From Pseudomonas sp. KU26590 (GTDB lineage Bacteria > Pseudomonadota > Gammaproteobacteria > Pseudomonadales > Pseudomonadaceae), in contig NZ_CP110644.1 of the NCBI RefSeq assembly GCF_026153515.1, forward strand, positions 842,501-906,500: DNA of 64,000 bases, given 5' to 3'. Shown here one piece after another: positions 57,540-64,000 of the stretch. The notes under the pieces are model-generated. The model ran no database searches. It had not been told where the DNA came from and saw nothing but the letters and a program-made list of their open reading frames with translations. Position 1 is the first letter of the stretch; every line of letters starts with the position of its first letter. Position numbers and translations under genes: made by a program.

Positions 57540-57627
57540 TCGCGGGCAAGCGCGCTCCTACACGTGATCACAGCTGTCCATTGATGGTCGGATCACCCCG
57601 AAACGGTAGGAGCGCGCTTGCCCGCGA
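57540..57627. repeat. REPIN with 22-bp arms, GCGCGCTTGCCCGCGA class
   Basis: TCGCGGGCAAGCGCGCTCCT (from 57540) and its complement ending at 57627 enclose 44 bases, in the gap between the dehydrogenase and the CsbD gene. Confidence 0.8.
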
Positions 57628-57677
57628 TGGCGTTGGCTTAAGCGCTGATCATCTCGGCCAGATCCGCACGGCATGCT

Positions 57678-57935
57678 TCAACCGCGACGACGGGCCAGCA
57701 ACCAGCCCACGGTCAGCGTCAGGCCGGCCAGTACCATCAATGTGGTGCGTGGCCGTTGCTGGGTGAAGGTCGCGACTTCGTCCAGCAGATCGCCATAACG
57801 TTCCTGCAACTCACCGGCCACCTGGCGCGCCTTGCCTTCCATTTGCGTGCGCTCGTCACCGGTCAGGTTGCCGAAGACGTCTTGCGCCTTGCCGGCTGCC
57901 TGCTCCAGTACGCCTTTCACTTGTTCGCTTTTCAT
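57678..57935 (-). CDS. CsbD-family stress protein with C-terminal membrane segment
   Basis: An 85-residue protein: N-terminal CsbD-type repeat (MKSEQVKGVLEQAAGKAQDVFGNLTGDERTQMEGKARQ) followed by a helical linker and a membrane segment with basic end (TLMVLAGLTLTVGWLLARRRG). CsbD-like proteins are induced under general stress; the role is unknown. The membrane tail also recalls ElaB/YqjD ribosome-hibernation anchors. Confidence 0.8.
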   Translation of the reverse strand: MKSEQVKGVLEQAAGKAQDVFGNLTGDERTQMEGKARQVAGELQERYGDLLDEVATFTQQRPRTTLMVLAGLTLTVGWLLARRRG

Positions 57936-58071
57936 GTCTTGCCCCCAGAGATGAGTATCAGTGCTGAATATGTCGCTGAACCAAACGGGTCAGCCACGTC
58001 ATTAGCGTAGAGGCCTGCCTTCATCCCATGAAGGTGACTTTGCACCAGAGGCACTGACGCATTTGCATCAC

Positions 58072-59571
58072 TCAGCGTTTGCTTTTGCCCGGGTTGGCGA
58101 ACAGGTTTCGCTCCCTCGCCCAGACAATGGCTTCCGCCCGGCTGTGCACGTCCAGCTTGGAATACACCGTCGCGACGTGGTTGCGAATGGTGTTGAGCGC
58201 CAGGTTCAACCGCGCCGCGATCTCCTTGTCCGCCAGCCCCTCACAGATCAGCCCCAGTACATCTCGCTCGCGGGCGGTCAGGTCGGTGAACGAGGCACTC
58301 GGCAGATGCCGGGTGTTGACCCGCTTGGCATTGGCCAGCTTTTCGATCAGCGTCTGGCTGAACCACGAGGCGTCCTGCATCACCGTTTCGATGGCCTCGA
58401 CCAGCTCAAGCTCGGATCGCTTGCGCTCGGTGATGTCCATCAGCACGAAGAGGTAGCAGGCGCTGTCCTGAATCGTCACCGTGTCAGCGGCCAGCACGCA
58501 ATCCATCGACTCGCTGCCTTTCTTGCGGACTTTCAGATCGAGCCCGTCGACGCGGCCGGTGGTTTCCAGAACGTTGAACAGCCCGTCCATCACCGCGCCA
58601 TCTTCGATGAAGCCCAGCTCCGCGACGGTCCGGCCAATCAGCTCCTGCGGCGTGTAGCCCAGGGTGCTGAAAAACGCCTCGTTGGCTTCGACGATCTGTT
58701 GCCGATCCGCCGTGCACACCAGCGTGGGCACCGGTGTCAGCTTGAACGCCTTGGCGAAGCGTTCCTCGCTCTGGCGCAGGGCGGTCTCGGCCTTGCGTCT
58801 GGGCTCAAGGTCGGTGAACGAAAACAGCATGCAATCTTCTTCGTTCATGTCCAGCGGTTGCCCGGCGACGATGACCAGCTTGGTGCCACCCTCCGGCAAC
58901 TTCAGTTCGGCCTGCATCTGCGGAATGGTCGCACCCTGATTCAGGCGCTCAATGGCGAGGTCCTTGCGCTCGGCGTTCTCCAGCACGTCCACCTCGTACA
59001 CCGAGCGGCCAATGACGTCCTCCCTCGAGTGCCCGGTCATTTCCAGAAAGCCCTGATTGACCTTGATGAAGCGCAGATCGCTCAGGCGGCAGATCACGGC
59101 CGGGGCGGGGTTGGCGTTGAAGGTCTTTTCGAAGCGCTGCTCGGCGCCGGCCCACTCCGTTGCGTCGGCGAGTATCAGCACCAATGATTCCGGGGAGCCG
59201 GTGCTGTCTTCCAGCACCATGCTGCGCACGCGATGGACCCAACTGCGCTCGTCTTCTTCACCTTCACCGATCTTGCTGACCTCGATGAGCACGTCGGTGA
59301 ACACCTCGCCTGCCGCCACGCGGCTGATCGGATATTGATCGACGTCCAGCGGATGGTTGTTGCGATAGCGCAGGGAGAACCTCTCGCGATAGGCCTCGCC
59401 GTTGGCGCCCAGTTCGCTGATTGCTTCGACCCCGTGCATCAGCAGCGCCGCTTCGTTGGCCCAGATGATGGTCTGATCGACCTCCACCAGCATCACCCCG
59501 TCCGACAGACCCGAGATGATCTGCTGCAACTGGCGGCGGTTGGTTTCTCTGGCGAGGATGGCCTCTGACAT
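58072..59571 (-). CDS. Multi-PAS LuxR-type transcription regulator
   Basis: A 499-residue soluble protein with three PAS-type domains (about 12-130, 145-265, 275-390) and a C-terminal LuxR helix-turn-helix (LTARERDVLGLICEGLADKEIAARLNLALNTIRNH, about 428-462). No receiver domain, so it would sense a ligand or redox signal directly. It is divergent from the unknown membrane protein gene; the 313-base gap between them carries a 12-bp inverted repeat and GTGCAAATGC-type sequences, likely its targets. Confidence 0.85.
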   Translation of the reverse strand: MSEAILARETNRRQLQQIISGLSDGVMLVEVDQTIIWANEAALLMHGVEAISELGANGEAYRERFSLRYRNNHPLDVDQYPISRVAAGEVFTDVLIEVSKIGEGEEDERSWVHRVRSMVLEDSTGSPESLVLILADATEWAGAEQRFEKTFNANPAPAVICRLSDLRFIKVNQGFLEMTGHSREDVIGRSVYEVDVLENAERKDLAIERLNQGATIPQMQAELKLPEGGTKLVIVAGQPLDMNEEDCMLFSFTDLEPRRKAETALRQSEERFAKAFKLTPVPTLVCTADRQQIVEANEAFFSTLGYTPQELIGRTVAELGFIEDGAVMDGLFNVLETTGRVDGLDLKVRKKGSESMDCVLAADTVTIQDSACYLFVLMDITERKRSELELVEAIETVMQDASWFSQTLIEKLANAKRVNTRHLPSASFTDLTARERDVLGLICEGLADKEIAARLNLALNTIRNHVATVYSKLDVHSRAEAIVWARERNLFANPGKSKR

Positions 59572-59812
59572 GCTTGCTCTCCTGACGTCTCAATGCGGTC
59601 GGGCTTCGGTCAGCCGGGCGCTCCACGCTATCCGACCGGCTGGCAAAAGCTTAGTGCTGCAGCTTAGTGCAGCCGTGCTCGCGAGGGTCGGTGCGAATGC
59701 ACCAGACGAAGCGGTGCAAATGCGCCATCACAGGCCCTCACGGGCTGATCAAAATGGTTTCACGTCGCTTAAGACGCGGTGAGTCCGCCCCCGCAGGCTC
59801 ACCCTTATCAAC

Positions 59813-59868
59813 GCAGGGGGTGCATTTGCACTGACACCTTGGCTGCACGCTTGATGTGCACCCCCTGC
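59813..59868 (+). promoter_or_regulatory. 12-bp perfect inverted repeat before the membrane protein gene
   Basis: GCAGGGGGTGCA (59813-59824) and TGCACCCCCTGC (59857-59868) enclose 32 bases and end 16 bases before the ATG at 59885. GGTGCAAATGCGCC (59713-59726) and TGCATTTGCA (59821-59830) repeat a similar TGCA-rich theme. It can be an operator pair or an mRNA hairpin at the ribosome site. The rest of the gap shows nothing else. Confidence 0.5.
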
Positions 59869-59884
59869 ACCAGAGGAAATTTTC

Positions 59885-60877
59885 ATGGCTTCGACCTACG
59901 CAACATCTGCTGTTCTGGGCGGCGCTTCGCCGTTCCGCGTGTCATGGGGATCGGTGTTTGCCGGTGCGGCAATCACGCTGGTGACGTACCTGGTGCTGAG
60001 CGTGCTTGGCACGGCGATCGGCGCTGGCGCGCTGGACCCGATGGCCCAAGGCAACCCGCTGAGCGGTTTCGGCAAGGGCGCCGGCGCCTGGTTGTTCATC
60101 AGCACGCTGGTGGCCATTGCCGCCGGCGCCTGGGTATCGGGACGCACCGCGCCTGACCGTGGCGGTCTGCATGGTTTGCTGAGCTGGACGGTGAGCACGT
60201 TGCTGACCACCTGGCTCATCGCATCGCTGGCCGGCTCGCTGGTTGGCACTGCCGGCAACATCGCCGGCAAGGGCATTTCCCTGGCGGCCGACGGCGTCGC
60301 TGCTGCCGCACCGGGTGTGGGCCAGAGCATCAAGCAACAGCTGGATAAAAACGGCATCAGCCTGGATTGGGATAGTCTGAAATCGCAACTGGACACCACC
60401 CTGAAACAGTCTGGCAAGCCAGAGCTGGATCCTTCGAAGCTGGATCAGAAGGCCGACGTGGCGGGCGCCGATGCCAAGCAGACAGCAGAGCAGGCGTCTA
60501 CCGATCCCGCCCAGGCGGGCGATCAGTTGAAGCAATGGTTTGATCGCATCCAGAAAGCGGGCGAACCGGCCCTGAACGCTGCCGACAAAGACGCGCTGGT
60601 CAACATCGTGGCGGCCCGCACCGGCAAAAGCAAAGCTGAGGCGCAGCAAATCGTCGATAACTATGCGCAGGCGTACCAGCAAGCCGCGGCCAAAGTGGCC
60701 GAGCTCAAGCAGCAAGCTGAGCAACAGGCCCGAGAAGCGGCGGATGTCGCGGCCAGGCAAGTCGCCAAGGCGGCGTGGGGCACGTTTTTCATGCTGATCA
60801 TCGGCGCAGCATTGAGCTTTGGTCTGGCCCGTTATGCCCTGAGCTCGCGTCCTCGTCTGCTGGTCGAGACTGTGTAA
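59885..60877 (+). CDS. Membrane protein of unknown function
   Basis: A 330-residue protein with two or three N-terminal membrane segments (about 20-40, 68-85, 98-120), a long polar helical centre rich in Gln/Lys/Ala (about 150-290, coiled coil QAAAKVAELKQQAEQQAREAADVAARQ), and a C-terminal membrane segment (GTFFMLIIGAALSFGLARYA). GAGGAAATTTTC precedes the ATG. No family recognised; it may be under control of the divergent PAS-LuxR gene. Confidence 0.75.
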   Translation: MASTYATSAVLGGASPFRVSWGSVFAGAAITLVTYLVLSVLGTAIGAGALDPMAQGNPLSGFGKGAGAWLFISTLVAIAAGAWVSGRTAPDRGGLHGLLSWTVSTLLTTWLIASLAGSLVGTAGNIAGKGISLAADGVAAAAPGVGQSIKQQLDKNGISLDWDSLKSQLDTTLKQSGKPELDPSKLDQKADVAGADAKQTAEQASTDPAQAGDQLKQWFDRIQKAGEPALNAADKDALVNIVAARTGKSKAEAQQIVDNYAQAYQQAAAKVAELKQQAEQQAREAADVAARQVAKAAWGTFFMLIIGAALSFGLARYALSSRPRLLVETV

Positions 60878-60930
60878 GGGTTTCAGCAATGGGTGGGTGT
60901 TAGCGATTCTGTATCGCTGAATCCAGGCTG

Positions 60931-60970
60931 GGCCCGGTGCGCAATTGTGTGTCACCGGGCCTTATGCCTT
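60931..60970 (+). terminator. Intrinsic terminator after the membrane protein gene
   Basis: GGCCCGGTG (60931-60939) pairs with CACCGGGCC (60953-60961) in a perfect 9-bp stem with a 13-base loop; the trailing TTATGCCTTT is only fairly T-rich. Confidence 0.65.
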
Positions 60971-61092
60971 TAACGGCGCCGTTCACGCCGCCTGAATCAA
61001 ACCTCTGGGCTGTCTTACGTGCGACCCAACGCACGTTTCAACTCTTGGAGTACAATGCGCGCCACCGTGATTTCGCTCATAAAAGGTGCGTC

Positions 61093-61764
61093 ATGCAGCC
61101 CTTCGCTATTGCTCCTTCGATTCTGTCCGCCGATTTCGCCCGTCTGGGACAGGAAGTCGACAACGTCCTGGCCGCTGGCGCTGACATTGTCCACTTCGAC
61201 GTCATGGACAATCACTACGTCCCCAACCTGACGATCGGACCGATGGTCTGCGCGGCATTGCGCAAATACGGCATCACCGCGCCCATCGATGTTCACCTGA
61301 TGGTCAGCCCGGTGGATCGCATCATCGGCGACTTCATCGAAGCCGGCGCCACCTACATCACCTTCCACCCGGAAGCGACCCAGCACATCGACCGCTCCCT
61401 GCAACTGATCCGCGAAGGCGGCTGCAAGGCGGGTCTGGTGTTCAACCCGGCGACCCCGCTGAACCTGCTCGAATACGTCATGGACAAGGTCGACATGATC
61501 CTGCTCATGAGCGTCAACCCGGGCTTCGGCGGTCAGAAATTCATCCCCGGCACGATCAACAAACTGCGTGAGGCCCGTGCGCTCATTGACGCGTCCGGTC
61601 GCGAAATCCGTCTGGAAATAGATGGCGGCGTCAACGTCAATAACATCCGTGAGATCGCGGCAGCCGGCGCCGACACCTTCGTCGCGGGCTCGGCTATTTT
61701 CAATGCGCCTGATTACCAGGAAGTCATTGCGAAGATGCACGCAGAACTGGCGTTGGCCCGCTGA
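61093..61764 (+). CDS. rpe: Ribulose-phosphate 3-epimerase
   Basis: Pentose-phosphate enzyme interconverting ribulose- and xylulose-5-phosphate. The TIM-barrel blocks [13 protein letters not shown] (5-17), [17 protein letters not shown] (about 34-50) and [12 protein letters not shown] (about 143-154) are present; 223 residues from ATG at 61093. Overlaps gph by one base. Confidence 0.97.
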   Translation: MQPFAIAPSILSADFARLGQEVDNVLAAGADIVHFDVMDNHYVPNLTIGPMVCAALRKYGITAPIDVHLMVSPVDRIIGDFIEAGATYITFHPEATQHIDRSLQLIREGGCKAGLVFNPATPLNLLEYVMDKVDMILLMSVNPGFGGQKFIPGTINKLREARALIDASGREIRLEIDGGVNVNNIREIAAAGADTFVAGSAIFNAPDYQEVIAKMHAELALAR

Positions 61765-62594
61765 TGAGCGGTTTCGAGCATCTGTTTCCGGGCTGCCTGC
61801 CCAAGCTGATCATGTTCGACCTCGACGGCACACTGGTCGACTCGGTGCCGGACCTGGCAGCTGCGGTGGACAAAACCCTGATCCAGCTCGGCCGCCCGCC
61901 GGCGGGAATCGAGCGGGTGCGTGACTGGATAGGCAACGGCGTCCGGGTGCTGGTGCGCCGCGCGCTGGCGAACGGCATGGACCACACCGCCGTGGATGAA
62001 GAATCCACGGAGGCTGCGCTGGCTATTTTCATGGAGGCCTACAGCGGCAGCCACGCGCTGACCAAGGTCTACCCCGGTGTGCGCGAAACCCTGAAATGGC
62101 TGCAGAAGATGGGCGTTGAGATGGCGCTGATCACCAACAAGCCGGAGCGCTTCGTTGCGCCGTTGCTGGATGACCTGAAGCTCGGCCGTTTCTTCCGCTG
62201 GATCGTGGGTGGCGACACGCTGCCCCAGCAGAAACCCGACCCGGCGGCGTTGTTTTTTGTGATGAAAATGGCCGGCGTACCGGGTTCGCAGTCGCTGTTC
62301 GTGGGTGACTCGCGCAACGACGTGCTGGCAGCGAAGGCGGCGGGTATCGCCTGTGTGGCATTGAGTTACGGCTATAACCACGGACGCCCGATTGCGGAAG
62401 AGTCACCGGCATTGGTCATCGACGATTTGCGTATGCTGATTCCGGGCAGTTCTGCCGGTTGCTTAGCGCAGGGCGCTGAGATAACGTTGCCCGACATCAA
62501 GTCCCCCTCCTTTAGAGAATCCATCGTGGTGGTCACTCGCAAACTCTGGATGAAAGTCATCAAGGCCCTGGCCCGCTGGCGTTGGCGCGCCTGA
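61764..62594 (+). CDS. gph: Phosphoglycolate phosphatase
   Basis: HAD hydrolase for 2-phosphoglycolate from DNA repair. Motif I FDLDGTLVDS (18-27), motif II LITNKPE (about 121) and motif III-IV KPDPAALF / VGDSRNDV (about 153-184) are present. 276 residues, with a basic tail TRKLWMKVIKALARWRWRA beyond the HAD core. The tail contains two close Trp codons and lies just before trpE (see the leader entry). Confidence 0.96.
   Translation: MSGFEHLFPGCLPKLIMFDLDGTLVDSVPDLAAAVDKTLIQLGRPPAGIERVRDWIGNGVRVLVRRALANGMDHTAVDEESTEAALAIFMEAYSGSHALTKVYPGVRETLKWLQKMGVEMALITNKPERFVAPLLDDLKLGRFFRWIVGGDTLPQQKPDPAALFFVMKMAGVPGSQSLFVGDSRNDVLAAKAAGIACVALSYGYNHGRPIAEESPALVIDDLRMLIPGSSAGCLAQGAEITLPDIKSPSFRESIVVVTRKLWMKVIKALARWRWRA
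62550..62594 (+). promoter_or_regulatory. Putative trp leader peptide inside gph 3' end
   Basis: In frame with gph, an ATG at 62550 would give MKVIKALARWRWRA with Trp codons at 62577 and 62583, and stops at 62594, 69 bases before trpE. GCCGG/CCGGC (62604-62617) lies after it and GGCGCG at 62615-62620 could pair with CGCGCC at 62586-62591 instead. trpE and trpGDC of P. putida are known to be controlled by attenuation. The embedding in gph is what I see; the mechanism is inference. Confidence 0.4.
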
Positions 62595-62663
62595 CTTGAA
62601 TCTGGCCGGAGCCCCGGCGCGTTTGCATCCCTGACCGTTTTCCCTCAGACCACGAGGCTGATC

Positions 62664-64000
62664 ATGACCCGCGAAGAATTCCTGCGTTTGGCCGCTGAAG
62701 GCTACAACCGCATTCCCCTTGCCTACGAAACCCTGGCCGACTTCGATACGCCGCTGTCGATCTATCTGAAGCTCGCTGACGAGCCCAATTCCTATCTGCT
62801 CGAGTCGGTTCAAGGCGGGGAGAAGTGGGGGCGTTATTCGATCATTGGTCTGCCATGCCGCACCGTTATGCGCGTCCATGACCATACCGTCAGCGTGACC
62901 CACGACGGTGTCGAGATCGAACGCCTGGAAGCGGAAGACCCGCTGGATTTCGTCGAGACCTTCAAGGCCCGCTATAACGTTCCGACCATCGCCGGTCTGC
63001 CACGCTTCAACGGCGGCCTGGTGGGCTACTTCGGTTACGACTGCGTGCGTTACGTCGAACAGCGTCTGGGTGCATGCCCGAATCCTGACCCGCTCGGCGT
63101 GCCGGACATTCTGCTGATGGTGTCCGATGCCGTCGTGGTATTCGATAACCTTGCCGGCAAGATGCACGCGATCGTGCTGGTCGATCCGGCTCAGCCTGAA
63201 GCCTATGAAGGAGGCCTGGCGCGACTCGAAGCGCTGATGGAGAAACTGCGTCAGCCGATCACGCCGCGTCGTGGTCTGGACCTGACCCGTCCGCAGGCGG
63301 CGGACCCGGTGTTCCGTTCGAGCTTCACCCAAGCGGATTATGAAAAAGCCGTCGACACGATCAAGGAATACATCCTGGCGGGCGACTGCATGCAGGTCGT
63401 GCCGTCCCAGCGCATGTCCATCGACTTCAAGGCCGCGCCGATCGACCTGTATCGCGCGCTGCGGTGCTTCAACCCGACGCCTTACATGTACTTCTTCAAC
63501 TTCGGCGACTTCCACGTCGTCGGCAGTTCGCCGGAAGTGCTGGTGCGGGTCGAAGACAACTTGATCACCGTGCGCCCGATTGCCGGTACGCGTCCCCGTG
63601 GCGCCACCGAAGAAGAAGATTACGCGCTGGAAGTCGACCTGCTGTCAGACGACAAAGAGATTGCCGAGCACCTGATGCTCATCGATCTGGGGCGCAATGA
63701 CACCGGGCGTGTCTCGGAAATCGGTTCGGTGAAACTGACCGAGAAGATGGTCATCGAGCGTTATTCGAACGTCATGCACATTGTGTCCAACGTCACCGGC
63801 CAGCTGAAAAGTGGCCTGACGGCGATGGATGCGCTGCGGGCCATCTTGCCGGCGGGCACGTTGTCGGGCGCGCCGAAGATTCGTGCGATGGAAATCATCG
63901 ACGAACTGGAGCCGGTCAAGCGTGGTGTGTACGGCGGCGCAGTGGGCTATTTTGCCTGGAACGGCAACATGGACACCGCGATCGCCATCCGCACCGCCGT
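62664..64000 (+). CDS. trpE: Anthranilate synthase component I (cut by window end)
   Basis: First step of tryptophan synthesis, chorismate to anthranilate with TrpG. The frame begins [22 protein letters not shown] at 62664 behind CACGAGGCTG and remains open to 64000, so about 445 of some 490 residues are seen. [19 protein letters not shown] holds the LLES tryptophan-binding site; [15 protein letters not shown] and [17 protein letters not shown] are catalytic-domain blocks. Order rpe-gph-trpE is typical of Pseudomonas. Confidence 0.97.
   Translation, partial: MTREEFLRLAAEGYNRIPLAYETLADFDTPLSIYLKLADEPNSYLLESVQGGEKWGRYSIIGLPCRTVMRVHDHTVSVTHDGVEIERLEAEDPLDFVETFKARYNVPTIAGLPRFNGGLVGYFGYDCVRYVEQRLGACPNPDPLGVPDILLMVSDAVVVFDNLAGKMHAIVLVDPAQPEAYEGGLARLEALMEKLRQPITPRRGLDLTRPQAADPVFRSSFTQADYEKAVDTIKEYILAGDCMQVVPSQRMSIDFKAAPIDLYRALRCFNPTPYMYFFNFGDFHVVGSSPEVLVRVEDNLITVRPIAGTRPRGATEEEDYALEVDLLSDDKEIAEHLMLIDLGRNDTGRVSEIGSVKLTEKMVIERYSNVMHIVSNVTGQLKSGLTAMDALRAILPAGTLSGAPKIRAMEIIDELEPVKRGVYGGAVGYFAWNGNMDTAIAIRTA

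Overview
The window is chromosomal DNA of a Pseudomonas, probably of the fluorescens/putida/syringae side of the genus. Diagnostic runs are the macromolecular-synthesis operon rpsU-dnaG-rpoD next to a PAS-GGDEF-EAL gene, lptD-surA-pdxA-rsmA-apaG-apaH-glpE, the peptidoglycan-recycling pair amgK-murU, and a sensor/regulator plus polyamine-type ABC transporter followed by rpe-gph-trpE. Codon use and GC content are those of a typical Pseudomonas core except in one low-GC island. REPIN-like inverted repeats of the Pseudomonas type sit in three intergenic gaps.

Layout. 1-7105: ppk2, a FUSC-family membrane gene, then a cluster equivalent to the E. coli yjfIJKLMC genes (DUF2170, PspA/IM30, DUF2491, DUF350, DUF1190, glutathionylspermidine-synthase-like ATP-grasp) with a rhomboid protease inserted. 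7175-20042: a 12.8-kb genomic island bounded by 46-bp direct repeats of the 3' end of a tRNA-Ile2(CAU) gene. 20089-31891: PAS-GGDEF-EAL protein, rpoD, dnaG, rpsU, tsaD, plsY, folB, folK, cca. 31962-36833: spoVR-DUF444-prkA stress module. 37121-44754: the LptD-to-GlpE operon. 44884-51303: amgK, murU, djlA, a DUF3530 gene and a two-component system. 51597-64000: ABC transporter operon, iron alcohol dehydrogenase, CsbD, PAS-LuxR regulator, an unknown membrane protein, rpe-gph and a trpE cut by the window edge.

The island is the most interesting part. On the minus strand five genes overlap end to start: Fic, HsdM, HsdS, a PtuA-type ATPase and a PtuB-type HNH nuclease. No hsdR is present. It reads as a type I modification complex whose restriction subunit has been replaced by a Septu nuclease, led by an auto-inhibited Fic enzyme. 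To its left stands a separate gene fusing an XRE helix-turn-helix to a dynamin-like GTPase, with its own palindromic operators. To its right lies a decayed mobilisation region: a MobC-like gene broken at an A7 slippery run, three direct repeats each carrying a TATCCTGC motif like the nic site of RP4-family origins of transfer plus a TTGTTCATGAACAA palindrome exactly 33 bp downstream, an orphan VbhA-type antitoxin, GC-rich hairpins, and only the N-terminal part of the integrase. No relaxase is seen. The island was therefore probably mobilisable in trans and is now fixed.

Functions and similarities were judged by eye from motifs, gene order and lengths; no database search was run. Starts were moved from the longest open frame where a ribosome-binding site, an overlap or family length argued for it.
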